A DNA stretch of 64,000 nt from Sulfurifustis variabilis. GTDB taxonomy: Bacteria > Pseudomonadota > Gammaproteobacteria > Acidiferrobacterales > Sulfurifustaceae. Location of the stretch: contig NZ_AP014936.1 in the NCBI RefSeq assembly GCF_002355415.1, forward strand, positions 1,488,001 to 1,552,000, written 5' to 3'. The notes below the pieces were generated by a model. The model saw nothing but the letters and a program-made list of their open reading frames with translations. It ran no database searches and was not told where the DNA came from. This document shows, in pieces, positions 28,001-36,344 of this stretch. Each line of letters starts with the position of its first letter. Position 1 is the stretch's first letter. A program made the position numbers and the translations under genes.

Positions 28001-30141
28001 CCATCGCGGCGCACGTGGAGGGGGTGCTGCGCCTCTACAACGGCGGGGACCACGCGCCGGCGCGACCGGATCTGCTGCACGAGCTGCTCGAAGGCCAGGC
28101 GTATCGCGTCGCCTTCTGGCGCACTGCGGCGGACGAGATCAACTATCGCAGGTTCTTCGACATCAACGACCTCGCCGGGCTGCGCCAGGAGAACCGCCAG
28201 ACCTTCCACGCCACCCACCGGCTGGTCGCCGACCTGGTCGCGCAGGGGAAGGTCAACGGCCTGCGCATCGACCACCCGGACGGGCTCTACGACCCGCTCG
28301 ACTACTACCGGCGGCTTCAGAGCCTGGTCGCCGTGCCGGCGACCGGCAGGGAGGCGGGCTCGTCCGCGCGCCAGGGGCTCTACGTCGTGACCGAGAAGAT
28401 CCTCGCGGCCTACGAGCGGCTCCCGGACGACTGGCCCGTGCACGGGACCACCGGGTACGAGTTCGCCAACCTGGTGAACGGCCTCTTCGTCTATCCGGCC
28501 GGCGAGGACGAGATCGACCGGACCTACCAGAAGCTCGCCCGCCGCCCCGTGGACTTCGACGAGCTGCTCGCCGACCGCAAGCGCCTCATCATGCGCGTGG
28601 CGCTCTCGAGCGAGCTCAACGTGCTGGCCTACCGCCTGAACCGCATATCCGAGTCCGACTGGCACGCGCGCGACTTCACCCTGAACGCGCTCCGCGACGC
28701 CCTGCGGGACGTGGTCGCGCTGTTCCCGGTCTACCGGACCTACGTGCGCGGCGGCCGGATTGCCCCGGACGACCGGCGCTACATCGAGTGGGCGGTCGCG
28801 CAGGCGAAGAAGCGGAGCCCGGCGGCCGACGTGTCCGTGTTCGATTTCGTGCGCCGGGTGCTGCTGCTCGAGGGACAGGACGAGCAGTCGCCCGAGTACC
28901 GGGACGCGGTGCTCGATTTCGCCATGCGGTTCCAGCAATACACCGCGCCGGTCATGGCGAAAGGCCTCGAAGACACTTCCTTTTACATCTATAACCGATT
29001 GACTTCGCTCAACGAAGTCGGCGGCGACCCGCGCCGCTTCGGCACGTCGGTGGCGGCCTTCCATCACGCCAACCAGGAGCGCGCCCGGCGCTGGCCGCAC
29101 ACCATGCTCGCGACCTCCACCCACGACACCAAGCGGTCCGAGGACGTGCGCGCGCGGCTCGACGTGCTCTCCGAGCTCGGGAGCGAATGGCGGGAGCGGG
29201 TGTCGCGCTGGGCGCGGCTCAACCGGGGCCGGAAGCGCCGCCTCGACGAGGAATTCGCGCCGGATCGCAACGACGAGTATCTGCTGTACCAGACGCTGGT
29301 CGGCGCGTGGCCGCTCGGGCGCGTCGGCCCGGACGGTCTCGCGGCGTTCCGGGCCCGCATCGAGGAGTACATGCTGAAGGCCGTCAGGGAGGCGAAGGTC
29401 CATACCAGCTGGATCAACCCGAACACGGAATACGAGGAGGCCGTACGCGGCTTCGTGCAGGGCGTCCTGACGAGCGAGGGCAACCTCTTTTTCGAGGATT
29501 TCGTGCCGTTCACCGAGAAGCTGGTGCGTTACGGTCTCTACAACGGCCTGAGCCAGGTGCTGCTCAAGCTGACGGTGCCCGGCATGCCCGACATCTACCA
29601 GGGCACCGAGCTCTGGGACTTCAGTCTGGTCGATCCGGACAACCGCCGCCCGGTCGACTACGCGCTGCGCGACCGGTTGCTCCGGGAGCTCGAGACCGGG
29701 ATGACGCCGGGCGGCGAGCAGGCGGCGCGCGCGCGGGCGCTCCTCGAGACGATCGACGACGGCCGGGCGAAGCTCTACCTGACCTGGAAGACGCTCACGC
29801 ACCGGCGCGGCCGGTCGCAGTTGTACCGCGAGGGCGAGTACCTGCCGCTCGCCGTCGAGGGGAGCCGTTCCGAGCACCTGTGCGCCTTCGCGCGCCGCTC
29901 CCCGGAGGGAACGATCGTGGTTCTCGCGCCGCGCTGGTTCGCGCGGCTGGCCCCGGAGGGCGAGCTGCCCCTGGGCACGGTCTGGGAGGAGACGCGGGTA
30001 CAACTGCCCGGAGAAGGCAGGTACACGAATCTCTACACGGGCGAGGCGCTGAGCCCGAAGGTCGAGGGCGACCGGTGCTGGCTCGATCTCGCCGGCGCGT
30101 TCGCCCACTTTCCGGTCGCGCTCCTCGAGCTCGCCCCATAG
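25045..30141 (+). CDS. malQ-treY: Fusion of 4-alpha-glucanotransferase (MalQ) and malto-oligosyltrehalose synthase (TreY)
   Basis: One uninterrupted 1698-residue protein. Residues about 1-730 are GH77 amylomaltase: LYALRSQRNWGMGDFTDL, NPLHALYPHNPAHASPYSPS, ALRIDHVMGLMRLFWVPEG (Asp near 484), VIGEDLGTVPDEV (Glu near 533), STHDLPTLSGFW. After a short linker (RGPGAVAREVPRPGGA), residues about 742-1698 are GH13_26 TreY: ATYRLQFNRDYTFRHAAALA, LDIVPNHMGVGSDNGWW, GLRIDHPDGLYDPLDYYRRL, VVTEKILAAYE, STHDTKRSEDVRARL. MalQ reshuffles maltodextrins; TreY turns the reducing end into a trehalosyl unit for TreZ. The start ATG overlaps the treZ stop (ATGA). Both active sites look intact. Confidence 0.93.
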   Translation: MIDPALERLCALCGIEPRYHDIWGREHAVTRDVVQALVAAMGVDLANGMEPAIAEIEDRPWRRLLPPVRVIVASENDREVVLRLPEERAQQKLAYTIALENGERRGDEIVPANLAVRERRTIDGRAHVACALPLPELPLGYHRLEADAGEGPVIMELIVAPPACYVPDAVADAGRVFGPAIQLYALRSQRNWGMGDFTDLRHLVERAAERGAGVVGLNPLHALYPHNPAHASPYSPSSRLFLNVLYLDIEAIPEFVQCGPAQQLVYASEFQRRLRLLREGEYVDYPGVAAAKFEALEVLYPFFREHHLARNTPRARAFRAFQQAGGEWLRRQAVYEALQEHLHRRDPAIWGWPVWPEEYRDPTAEAVAAFAREQEARVEFYEYLQWQADRQLAACGRRSWELGLGVGLYTDLAVSVDRGGSETWALSRLYAKNISIGAPPDELALQGQNWGLPPLVPRFLTEEAYAPFIATLRENMRHAGALRIDHVMGLMRLFWVPEGRSAQDGAYVRYPLADMLGVLALESVRNRCLVIGEDLGTVPDEVRAALAPMNVLSYRLFYFEREKNGDFKAPETYPAKALAAVSTHDLPTLSGFWKGQDLTERDRLNLFPSQEMREQQILQRTQDRARLLMALSREGLLPDGMSVDPASAPEMTPPLARAVHLYLARTPSKLMMLQLEDALGELRQANLPGTVEEHPNWRRKLALDLDDLFEDARVERLFDALRELRGPGAVAREVPRPGGAVIPDATYRLQFNRDYTFRHAAALAPYLRRLGVSHCYASPYLKARPGSRHGYDIVDHNALNPEIGSDADYEAFVEALQREGLGQILDIVPNHMGVGSDNGWWLDVLENGPASVYAAFFDIDWRPLKAELRGKVLLPVLGDHYGTVLESGQLRLAVDRSTGAFCVQYFDHRFPVDPGTYPQILQHDRRQLEEALGASHPRLLEYEALLNGFRHLPPRHETSQDLIIERHRDKEVHKRRLAELMAAEPAIAAHVEGVLRLYNGGDHAPARPDLLHELLEGQAYRVAFWRTAADEINYRRFFDINDLAGLRQENRQTFHATHRLVADLVAQGKVNGLRIDHPDGLYDPLDYYRRLQSLVAVPATGREAGSSARQGLYVVTEKILAAYERLPDDWPVHGTTGYEFANLVNGLFVYPAGEDEIDRTYQKLARRPVDFDELLADRKRLIMRVALSSELNVLAYRLNRISESDWHARDFTLNALRDALRDVVALFPVYRTYVRGGRIAPDDRRYIEWAVAQAKKRSPAADVSVFDFVRRVLLLEGQDEQSPEYRDAVLDFAMRFQQYTAPVMAKGLEDTSFYIYNRLTSLNEVGGDPRRFGTSVAAFHHANQERARRWPHTMLATSTHDTKRSEDVRARLDVLSELGSEWRERVSRWARLNRGRKRRLDEEFAPDRNDEYLLYQTLVGAWPLGRVGPDGLAAFRARIEEYMLKAVREAKVHTSWINPNTEYEEAVRGFVQGVLTSEGNLFFEDFVPFTEKLVRYGLYNGLSQVLLKLTVPGMPDIYQGTELWDFSLVDPDNRRPVDYALRDRLLRELETGMTPGGEQAARARALLETIDDGRAKLYLTWKTLTHRRGRSQLYREGEYLPLAVEGSRSEHLCAFARRSPEGTIVVLAPRWFARLAPEGELPLGTVWEETRVQLPGEGRYTNLYTGEALSPKVEGDRCWLDLAGAFAHFPVALLELAP

Positions 30142-30191
30142 GCTTTTGCCCGCATTACGGGTAGATTCTCCCGCTCGAGGAGGACGCCGTG

Positions 30192-31040
30192 ATGCGGGCC
30201 GTGATCGTCGTAGTCGTCAGTCTGCTGTCGTCGGCCGCTCTCGCGCAGGGCGACGCGCGCGAGGCGTGGTGGTGGGACGACGCGTGGTGGTCGGCCGGGT
30301 CGCTGCCGGCGGCCCGGACGCTGCCGGTCGAGACGCGGTCGGCGAGCTACCGCAGCGGCGAGGTGGAGGTGCCGGTAACGATCACGCGCCCGAAGGGGAA
30401 GGGGAAGTACCCGGGCGTGCTCTTCGTTCACGGCCGCCGCGGGCTCGACGATCTGGTCTTGCTGCACGCCGCGCGGCTGGCCGCACGCGGCTTCGTCGTC
30501 TATGCCCCGGACCTCTACACCGGCCGGTTCATCTCGCGGTTTCCGATCGAGCACGACTATGCGCTCGAGGACGATCTCAGCGCCGGCCTCGACGCCCTGC
30601 TCGAGCTGCCGGATATCGCGGGGAGGCGGGTCTGCGCGTATTCCCACACCCGAGGGGGCTACTACACGCTCAAGCTGGCCGTGGCCAAAGGCCGGCAGAA
30701 GGACGGGCTCGCGTGTTACGTGTCGTACTATCCCCACTGGCAGGATCCGAACGCGCCGGAGCCGCTCCAGATCTACTCGTACGCGCCGGAGATCGACCGC
30801 CTGGAGCTCCCGGTCCTCGTCTTCGTCGGCGACGAGGAGCAGTACCAGCGCAAGCGCGTCATCGATTCCTCGGTGGAGGCGCTCCGGCAGAACGGCCGCG
30901 CGGTGACCTACGTCGTCTACCCGGGGGTGGGCCGGGGGTTCGACTTCCGGCCGCCCAACGTGCGGACCTTCGCCGACGATCTGGCAGCCAAGGACGCGAT
31001 CGCGAGGGCCGCCCAGTTCATGGCCGAGGCGCTGCGGTAG
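30192..31040 (+). CDS. Secreted dienelactone-hydrolase-like protein, catalytic residues apparently lost (282 aa)
   Basis: A signal peptide (MRAVIVVVVSLLSSAALAQG) precedes a Trp-rich mature start (AREAWWWDDAWWSAG) and an alpha/beta-hydrolase domain of the DLH type (YPGVLFVHGRRGLDDLVLLH, FVVYAPDLYTGRF, LPVLVFVGDEEQYQRKRVID, VTYVVYPGVGRGFDF). DLH enzymes have G-x-C-x-G-G at the nucleophile elbow and GHGF for the His. Here the elbow reads SHTRGG, with Thr 153 in the Cys place, and the His position is Arg 248. It may be a non-catalytic binding protein or use other residues. ATG 30192 and GTG 30189 are both possible after GAGGAGG. It is 50 bases after malQ-treY and may be co-transcribed. Confidence 0.75.
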   Translation: MRAVIVVVVSLLSSAALAQGDAREAWWWDDAWWSAGSLPAARTLPVETRSASYRSGEVEVPVTITRPKGKGKYPGVLFVHGRRGLDDLVLLHAARLAARGFVVYAPDLYTGRFISRFPIEHDYALEDDLSAGLDALLELPDIAGRRVCAYSHTRGGYYTLKLAVAKGRQKDGLACYVSYYPHWQDPNAPEPLQIYSYAPEIDRLELPVLVFVGDEEQYQRKRVIDSSVEALRQNGRAVTYVVYPGVGRGFDFRPPNVRTFADDLAAKDAIARAAQFMAEALR

Positions 31041-31116
31041 TTGGGGAGCGGCGATCGGGGGGGACGGAGAGGGGTGGACGGGCGACCGGTCACCTCGTCG
31101 CCGGTCACCGGTGCGC

Positions 31117-34059
31117 TCAGGTCCCGCACGCGACCGCGCCGCAGCGGTCGGCGATCTCCCTGCACGGGAGGGTGACGTCGGGACGGCCGAGGTGGTAGCC
31201 CTGCGCGTAGTCCACGCCGAACTCCGCCAGCAGCCGGAAGGACGCCTCGTTCTCCACGAACTCCGCGATCGTCCGCTTGCCGAGGGCATGGACGATCTCG
31301 TTCATCGCCTTCACCATCGCCCGGTCGACCTCGTTCCCCGCCAGGTTGCGGACGAAACGGCCGTCGATCTTGACGAAGTCGACGGGAAGGTCGCGCAGGT
31401 ATGCGAACGACGACATGCCGGAGCCGAAGTCGTCGAGCGCCGTGCGGCATCCCATTTCGCGCAGCCGTGACAGGAACACCTGGGCCGTGGCCATGTCGGC
31501 GATCGCCACGGTTTCCGTGACCTCGAAGATCAGGGCCGTCGGATCCAGCCCGGTCTCCCGCAGCTTTTCCTGTACGAGGTCGCACACGACCGGCTGCGAG
31601 AGCGTCTGACCGGAAAGGTTGATCGAATAGCGCAGCGTCGGCGCCGTCTTCCGCTGCCGGGCGAGGGACTCGATCGCGTTGGCGATCACCCATCGGTCGA
31701 TGTCCGCGGCGAGCCCGAAGCGCTCGGCCGCGGGCAGGAACCCGGACGGCATGATGAGCTGACCGGAGTCGTCCAGCATGCGGATCAACACCTCGTAGGC
31801 CTCGACCGCGCGGGAGCCCGTGCTCACGATGGGCTGGCAGGCGAGGGCGAACCGGTCGTGCGCGATGGCCTCCTTGATCCGCCGGGACACGCCCATGTCG
31901 ATGGACATCGCGGCGACGTTGTCCGCGTCCGACGGGCGGAAGGCGTGCACCTGGTTGCGTCCGTTCCGCTTGGCAAGGTGGCATGCCAGGTCGGCCTGAG
32001 ACAGCGCCTCTTCCGCCGAGGCCGTATCCGGCCCGATGGCCGCCACGCCGATCGAGCACCCGATGTCCACGCGCTCCCCGTCGTGCTGGAAGTGATAGTC
32101 GACGAGCTTCTTCCGGAAGGATTCGGCCGCGCGCAGGGCGAGCTCGGGAGTGGTGTCGTACAGCAGCACCATGAACTCGTCGCCGCCGAAGCGCGAGATG
32201 AGGTCGCTCTTGCGCGCGCGTTTGTGCAGGATACCGGCCACCTCGATGAGCAGCCGGTCGCCGGCGGCATGGCCCAGGGTGTCGTTGACGTACTTGAAGT
32301 TGTCGAGGTCGAGATAGAGGACGGCGCACGTGTGGCCCTTGGTGCGGTGCGCGCGCTCGACGACGCGCTCGAGCTCCTGCTGGAAATAGGTGCGGTTGTA
32401 CAGGCCGGTGAGCCCGTCGTGTTCCGCCATGTTCTTGAGGTGCTCGACCATCGCCTTGCGCTCGCTGATGTCGGCGACGAGGCCCGTGTAGAGAACCCGT
32501 CCGTCGAGCTGCATTCGGCTGATCTTGAGCGCCATCGCGAAGCTGCTGCCGTCCTTGTGCCGTCCGGTCACCTCGCCCTCGTGGCCGATGAGGCGCTGGA
32601 TCTCGGTGCGCATGAAGTGCTCGACGTATCCCGGCCGGCGCTCCGGGGGCACGATCAGCGTGCCGATGTCCTTGCCGACGATCTCGCCTTCCGCGTAGCC
32701 GAACAGGCGCTCGGCCGCCTTGTTGAATCGCTCGATCACACCGCTCTCGTCGAACGTGATGATGCCTTCGGCGGCGTGGTCGAGGATGGTCTCCAGCCGC
32801 TGCTGGCGCGAGTGCACCTGTCGGCGCATGTGGTCGAACGCGATCATCAGGTCCCCGATCTCGCGCGTCGACGCCTCGAGCGGGACCGCGCCGCTCTTGC
32901 CCGCCGCCTCCGCCTTCAGGGCGTGGGCGACGCGAGCGATCGGCCGGCGCACGCTGAATTCGAAGAGCAGGTAACCCAGGGCCGCTACGGCGAGACCGAC
33001 GCCGGCGAGCAGCCAGATCGCCCGCGAGAGCGCATCGGCGACGCCGGCGAGAGAGGAGAGGTCCGCCGTCGAGCGGCCCTCCATGGTCTTTTCGATCTCG
33101 CGGAGGGCCGACCAGGTCTGCACGAACAGCGGCTGCACGGTGTCGCGCATGAGCGGGGTGTCCGTGCGCCACCGCTCGGACGTGAAGATGGCGGCGACCT
33201 GCCGGTACTGCCGGAGCCATTCCCGGTGGGCGTTCATCATCTGCTGGAGCGAGAGGCTGTGCTGCAGATCGAGCGTGCCGCGCCGGTCGAGCGCGATCAG
33301 GGCCTCGATATCACGATCGACACGTTCCGCGTACTGCCGGATGTTCACGGCCTGGGCCGCCATCGCGGTTTCGGGCTCGCCGAAGATGCCGAAACGGTTC
33401 GCCACCCAGACGCGGAAGGCGCCGACCATCTGCGTCGAGGCGTAGCGCGCGTCGGCGAAGAGGCGGTAGATCTCGTGGTTCTGCGGGGCCGGGTCGCTCT
33501 CCATCTCGTTGATCGCGAGACCCGCCGCGGTATTGAACGTCGTCTGCTCCGGCAGCATGCGCTCGATCATGATCGGCATGGCGGGGAACAGCTTTTCCGG
33601 CGAGGTCCGCATGTCCATCAGCCGGCCGATCTCGCGCCGCAGGCGCCCAAGCCGGGTGCGCAGGCCCTCGACCAGCTCGCGGTCCGCCTCGTTTGCGAAG
33701 ATGGAATCGGCCGAGAGGACCTGGCCGGCCTTAGCCGCCGCGTCGATGAGGCTCGTTTCCGCCCGGCGTCGCGCCGCGTCGCCCGGGACGAGCATGAACG
33801 TCTGGAGCGCCGTCTCCGCCTCCCATATGTGATCGGCCACGGCGCGCAGCGTGCGAAGGACCGTCTCGCGCTCGACGAGGTTCACGTCGCTTCGCCGGGA
33901 CGCCTCCAGCACCTGGATGTTGGCGACCCAGGCGGCGCCGAGCAGGAGCAGGGAGAAGGCCGCGGCGATGAGGAAATACCGCCCGCGGATGCTCGCCCAG
34001 CGCCGCGGCCGGGGGAGCGGGCGGTCGGGGTGCGGCCGGTTGTCGACGGGTTGGCTCAT
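31117..34059 (-). CDS. Membrane sensor with HAMP, PAS, GGDEF and EAL domains
   Basis: A 980-residue c-di-GMP enzyme. One TM lies near residues 28-48 and a second near 345-370, enclosing a helical periplasmic sensor of about 300 residues. Then come a HAMP region (RRPIARVAHALKAEAAGKSG), a PAS domain (ETILDHAAEGIITFDESGVI), GGDEF (SRFGGDEFMVLL near 623, with an RxxD inhibitory site RKSD just before it) and EAL. The EAL signature is EVLIR, which keeps the Glu; other metal and catalytic residues are present (NLSGQTL, EVTETV, LDDFGSGMSSFAYL, VKIDGRFV, AQGYHLGRP). Both synthesis and hydrolysis of c-di-GMP are possible. It diverges from dsbC. Confidence 0.92.
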   Translation of the reverse strand: MSQPVDNRPHPDRPLPRPRRWASIRGRYFLIAAAFSLLLLGAAWVANIQVLEASRRSDVNLVERETVLRTLRAVADHIWEAETALQTFMLVPGDAARRRAETSLIDAAAKAGQVLSADSIFANEADRELVEGLRTRLGRLRREIGRLMDMRTSPEKLFPAMPIMIERMLPEQTTFNTAAGLAINEMESDPAPQNHEIYRLFADARYASTQMVGAFRVWVANRFGIFGEPETAMAAQAVNIRQYAERVDRDIEALIALDRRGTLDLQHSLSLQQMMNAHREWLRQYRQVAAIFTSERWRTDTPLMRDTVQPLFVQTWSALREIEKTMEGRSTADLSSLAGVADALSRAIWLLAGVGLAVAALGYLLFEFSVRRPIARVAHALKAEAAGKSGAVPLEASTREIGDLMIAFDHMRRQVHSRQQRLETILDHAAEGIITFDESGVIERFNKAAERLFGYAEGEIVGKDIGTLIVPPERRPGYVEHFMRTEIQRLIGHEGEVTGRHKDGSSFAMALKISRMQLDGRVLYTGLVADISERKAMVEHLKNMAEHDGLTGLYNRTYFQQELERVVERAHRTKGHTCAVLYLDLDNFKYVNDTLGHAAGDRLLIEVAGILHKRARKSDLISRFGGDEFMVLLYDTTPELALRAAESFRKKLVDYHFQHDGERVDIGCSIGVAAIGPDTASAEEALSQADLACHLAKRNGRNQVHAFRPSDADNVAAMSIDMGVSRRIKEAIAHDRFALACQPIVSTGSRAVEAYEVLIRMLDDSGQLIMPSGFLPAAERFGLAADIDRWVIANAIESLARQRKTAPTLRYSINLSGQTLSQPVVCDLVQEKLRETGLDPTALIFEVTETVAIADMATAQVFLSRLREMGCRTALDDFGSGMSSFAYLRDLPVDFVKIDGRFVRNLAGNEVDRAMVKAMNEIVHALGKRTIAEFVENEASFRLLAEFGVDYAQGYHLGRPDVTLPCREIADRCGAVACGT

Positions 34060-34304
34060 TTACCGATCTTGTTCTCGCCTTGCCCACTATAGTGCACAAA
34101 GCATGCCCACCCTCGCGGCCCCAACCTGTTGAAAACGCGACGGTATGTGTAGTCCGTATCTCGGGCGCCCCTCCTGTGGTCCGATCGGGGGCGCGATCGG
34201 ACGCTCACCCGCGACTCGCGGGCTGGTGTTGCCCCCGACCCGTCCGTATGATCCTCGCCGACGCTAACTGCGCGCCGTTTCGTGCATTTTTTCGAGGAAA
34301 CCGA

Positions 34305-35039
34305 ATGCTTCGTCGCCTGCTTGTCGTTCTGCTCAGCCTCCTTCCGGTTCTTGGATACGCCTCCGGGGATATTCAGGCGGTGAAGGATCAATTGACCAAG
34401 GCATTTCCGGATGTCCCGGTGGATAAGCTTCGCCCGTCGGTGCTTCCCGGGTTCTACGAACTTGAGGTGGAAGCACAGCTTGTATACGTAAGTACCGACG
34501 GAAAATACGTTTTCTTCGGAGACGTGGTCGATCTGCAGACGCGAAAGAATCTGACCGAGACGTGGCGCCAGCAGACCGCCGCGCGCATGATCGAGGAGGT
34601 CGGGGAGAAGAACATGATCGTCATCGGCCCGGCGAAGGCAAAAAGGACGATCACCGTGTTCACCGACGTCGACTGTCCGTACTGCGCCCGTCTGCATCTC
34701 GAGGTGCCCGAGCTGAACCGGAACGGGGTGAAGGTGCGGTATCTGCTGTTCCCGCGCGGTGGGGTCGGTTCCGAGACGTATCGCCGTTCGGTGGCCGTGT
34801 GGTGCGCGCCGGATCGCGCCAAGGCGGTGGGCGTGGCCAAGGCCGGCGGCAAGCTGGACATGAAGACCTGTGCCAACCCCGTGGAAAGCCACTACCGTCT
34901 CGGCGAGCGGCTGGGCGTCAGCGGAACACCTACAATCTATCTGGACGACGGCAGGAAGCTCGGCGGATACGTGCCGAGCGCCCAATTGCTCGCTATTCTG
35001 GGATTGAACGGAGCTTCCAAGACCTCGCATGCCCGTTGA
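34305..35039 (+). CDS. dsbC: Periplasmic thiol:disulfide isomerase DsbC
   Basis: A 244-residue protein that reshuffles wrong disulfides in the periplasm. It has a signal peptide (MLRRLLVVLLSLLPVLGYAS), an N-terminal dimerisation domain (LPGFYELEVEAQLVYVSTDG, FFGDVVDLQTRKNLTE), and a thioredoxin-fold domain with FTDVDCPYCARLH holding the CPYC active site, plus the cis-Pro loop GVSGTPTIYLDDGRKLGGY. The start is ATG 34305 after GAGGAAA; the frame is open upstream to 34080 but without signal-peptide character. It overlaps the next gene by 11 bases. Cys-rich exported proteins in this window, such as the one at 8538, are plausible clients. Confidence 0.93.
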   Translation: MLRRLLVVLLSLLPVLGYASGDIQAVKDQLTKAFPDVPVDKLRPSVLPGFYELEVEAQLVYVSTDGKYVFFGDVVDLQTRKNLTETWRQQTAARMIEEVGEKNMIVIGPAKAKRTITVFTDVDCPYCARLHLEVPELNRNGVKVRYLLFPRGGVGSETYRRSVAVWCAPDRAKAVGVAKAGGKLDMKTCANPVESHYRLGERLGVSGTPTIYLDDGRKLGGYVPSAQLLAILGLNGASKTSHAR

Positions 35040-36246
35040 CTGGAAAACCGGCCCCAAGCGATCGCCGCCTCGCAGGCTACCCGTGGGTGGCGCGCTGCTC
35101 GCGGGCACCGCTGTCCCGGGTCAGCCCGAGCTCGACGTGCTGAAGCGCCAGATTCGCGAGAACGAGCGGATCTGGGCCGGATTTCGGAACATAGAGCTCG
35201 GAATGATCGGGGCCCAGTCGCTGCGCGACCTCGTTTCCGTGGCGGCGCGGGATCTCCCACGCACTTTTCCGCGGGTCGATGCGGTCACGCTCGCCTGCTT
35301 CGATCCGGAATACGAGCTGACCCGACTGCTCGCGCCCGGCGAGCTCGACGGCCGTTCGGGCGGCGGTCCGGACGACATCGACCCCACGACGGCATTCGTC
35401 AATCTGACGCAGGATGCCCTGCGGACGCTGTTCCCGGCATCCCTCAAGCCGAGACTCGGGCCCTGCGACCGCGAGCTGCAGTCCCTGCTTTTCCCGGGTT
35501 ACGGCCGCCCTCTCGGGTCCGTGGCGCTCGCGCCGCTCATGCTGCGGGATCAGCTCATCGGTTGCCTGAACCAGGCCAGCCTCGACCGCACGCATTTCTC
35601 ACCCGGCACCGCCACCGACCTGCTCGAGCACTTGGCCGCCGTGACGGCGATGTGCGTCGACAACGCCGTGAACCACGAACGCCTGCGCCTCTCCGGGCTG
35701 ATGGACCCGCTGACGGGCGTGGCGAACCGCCGATTCTTCGAGCGGCGGCTGAGCGAGGAGATCGAGCGCTGGTTCCGGCGCCAGGAGCCGCTGGTCTACA
35801 TGCTGGTGGACATCGACCACTTCAAGCAGGTCAACGACCGTCACGGGCACAAGGTCGGGGACCGGGTGCTGCAGCAGGTCGCCGAGCTTCTGGGGCGGGA
35901 CCTCCGGGGCGCCGATCTGCTGGCTCGATACGGCGGGGAAGAGTTCATGATGCTGCTGCCCAATACGGGGGGGCCGGACGGCGTCAGGATCGCCGACCGC
36001 CTGTGCCGCGCGGTCGCCGGCCACCGGTTCGAGGGAGGCGAGGCGCCGTTGGCGGTCACGGTGAGCATCGGGGTGGCTTGCCTCGACCGGAGCAGCGAGT
36101 TCGCCGGCCAGTCCCCGGCGGCCTGGCTATTCGAGAGGGCCGACGCGGCGCTGTACGAGGCGAAGCAGTCCGGTCGAAACCGGGTGGTTGCGGACAGGAC
36201 GGAAACCCGGGACCCGTCCGACACCGAAAAATATTCAGCCGATTGA
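35029..36246 (+). CDS. GAF-GGDEF diguanylate cyclase (405 aa)
   Basis: The N-terminal half (about 40-215) resembles a GAF/DUF484-type sensory domain (IRENERIWAGFRNIELGMIG, LARPLGSVALAP-like strand, LIGCLNQASLDRTHFSPGTA). The C-terminal half is a GGDEF domain: DPLTGVANRRFFERRL, LVDIDHFKQVNDRHGHKVGD, RYGGEEFMMLLP. An RxxD inhibitory site (RGAD) sits at the usual distance before GGEEF, so product inhibition is likely. There is no TM segment; it should be cytoplasmic and make c-di-GMP from GTP. It starts 11 bases inside the dsbC end, so translation is probably coupled. Confidence 0.92.
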   Translation: MPVDWKTGPKRSPPRRLPVGGALLAGTAVPGQPELDVLKRQIRENERIWAGFRNIELGMIGAQSLRDLVSVAARDLPRTFPRVDAVTLACFDPEYELTRLLAPGELDGRSGGGPDDIDPTTAFVNLTQDALRTLFPASLKPRLGPCDRELQSLLFPGYGRPLGSVALAPLMLRDQLIGCLNQASLDRTHFSPGTATDLLEHLAAVTAMCVDNAVNHERLRLSGLMDPLTGVANRRFFERRLSEEIERWFRRQEPLVYMLVDIDHFKQVNDRHGHKVGDRVLQQVAELLGRDLRGADLLARYGGEEFMMLLPNTGGPDGVRIADRLCRAVAGHRFEGGEAPLAVTVSIGVACLDRSSEFAGQSPAAWLFERADAALYEAKQSGRNRVVADRTETRDPSDTEKYSAD

Positions 36247-36310
36247 AAAGGCGATTAGTCCGTAAGGTACTGGCAACAAAAGATAAAAATATAAAAAACG
36301 AACGTTCGGG

Positions 36311-36338
36311 TTGATTTCTTTCGATCCTGGCATATAGT
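36311..36338 (+). promoter_or_regulatory. Sigma-70-type promoter of the candidate small RNA
   Basis: TTGATT (36311-36316), a 16-base spacer and TATAGT (36333-36338) give a good -35/-10 pair, predicting a start near 36345. An A-rich tract (36276-36298) lies just upstream like an UP element. CGTAAG-N6-GCAACA at 36261-36278 is only a weak half-match to the GacA-type TGTAAG-N6-CTTACA box. Confidence 0.55.
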
Positions 36339-36344
36339 TAGGCC

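Noticed and set aside
25060-30108. A 1682-codon open frame on the minus strand
   Set aside because: It is antisense to malQ-treY, has no recognisable domain, and is Arg/Glu/Val/Leu-biased as expected from the third-position GC of the real gene. Similar long antisense frames at 14019-16535, 16241-19990 and 45138-48356 are rejected for the same reason.
34080-34304. Longer N-terminus for DsbC
   Set aside because: The ATG at 34305 gives a normal signal peptide and ribosome site; upstream codons show neither.
36261-36278. GacA-type upstream box (CGTAAG-N6-GCAACA)
   Set aside because: The left half matches five of six bases but the right half only three, so it is not listed as a separate feature.
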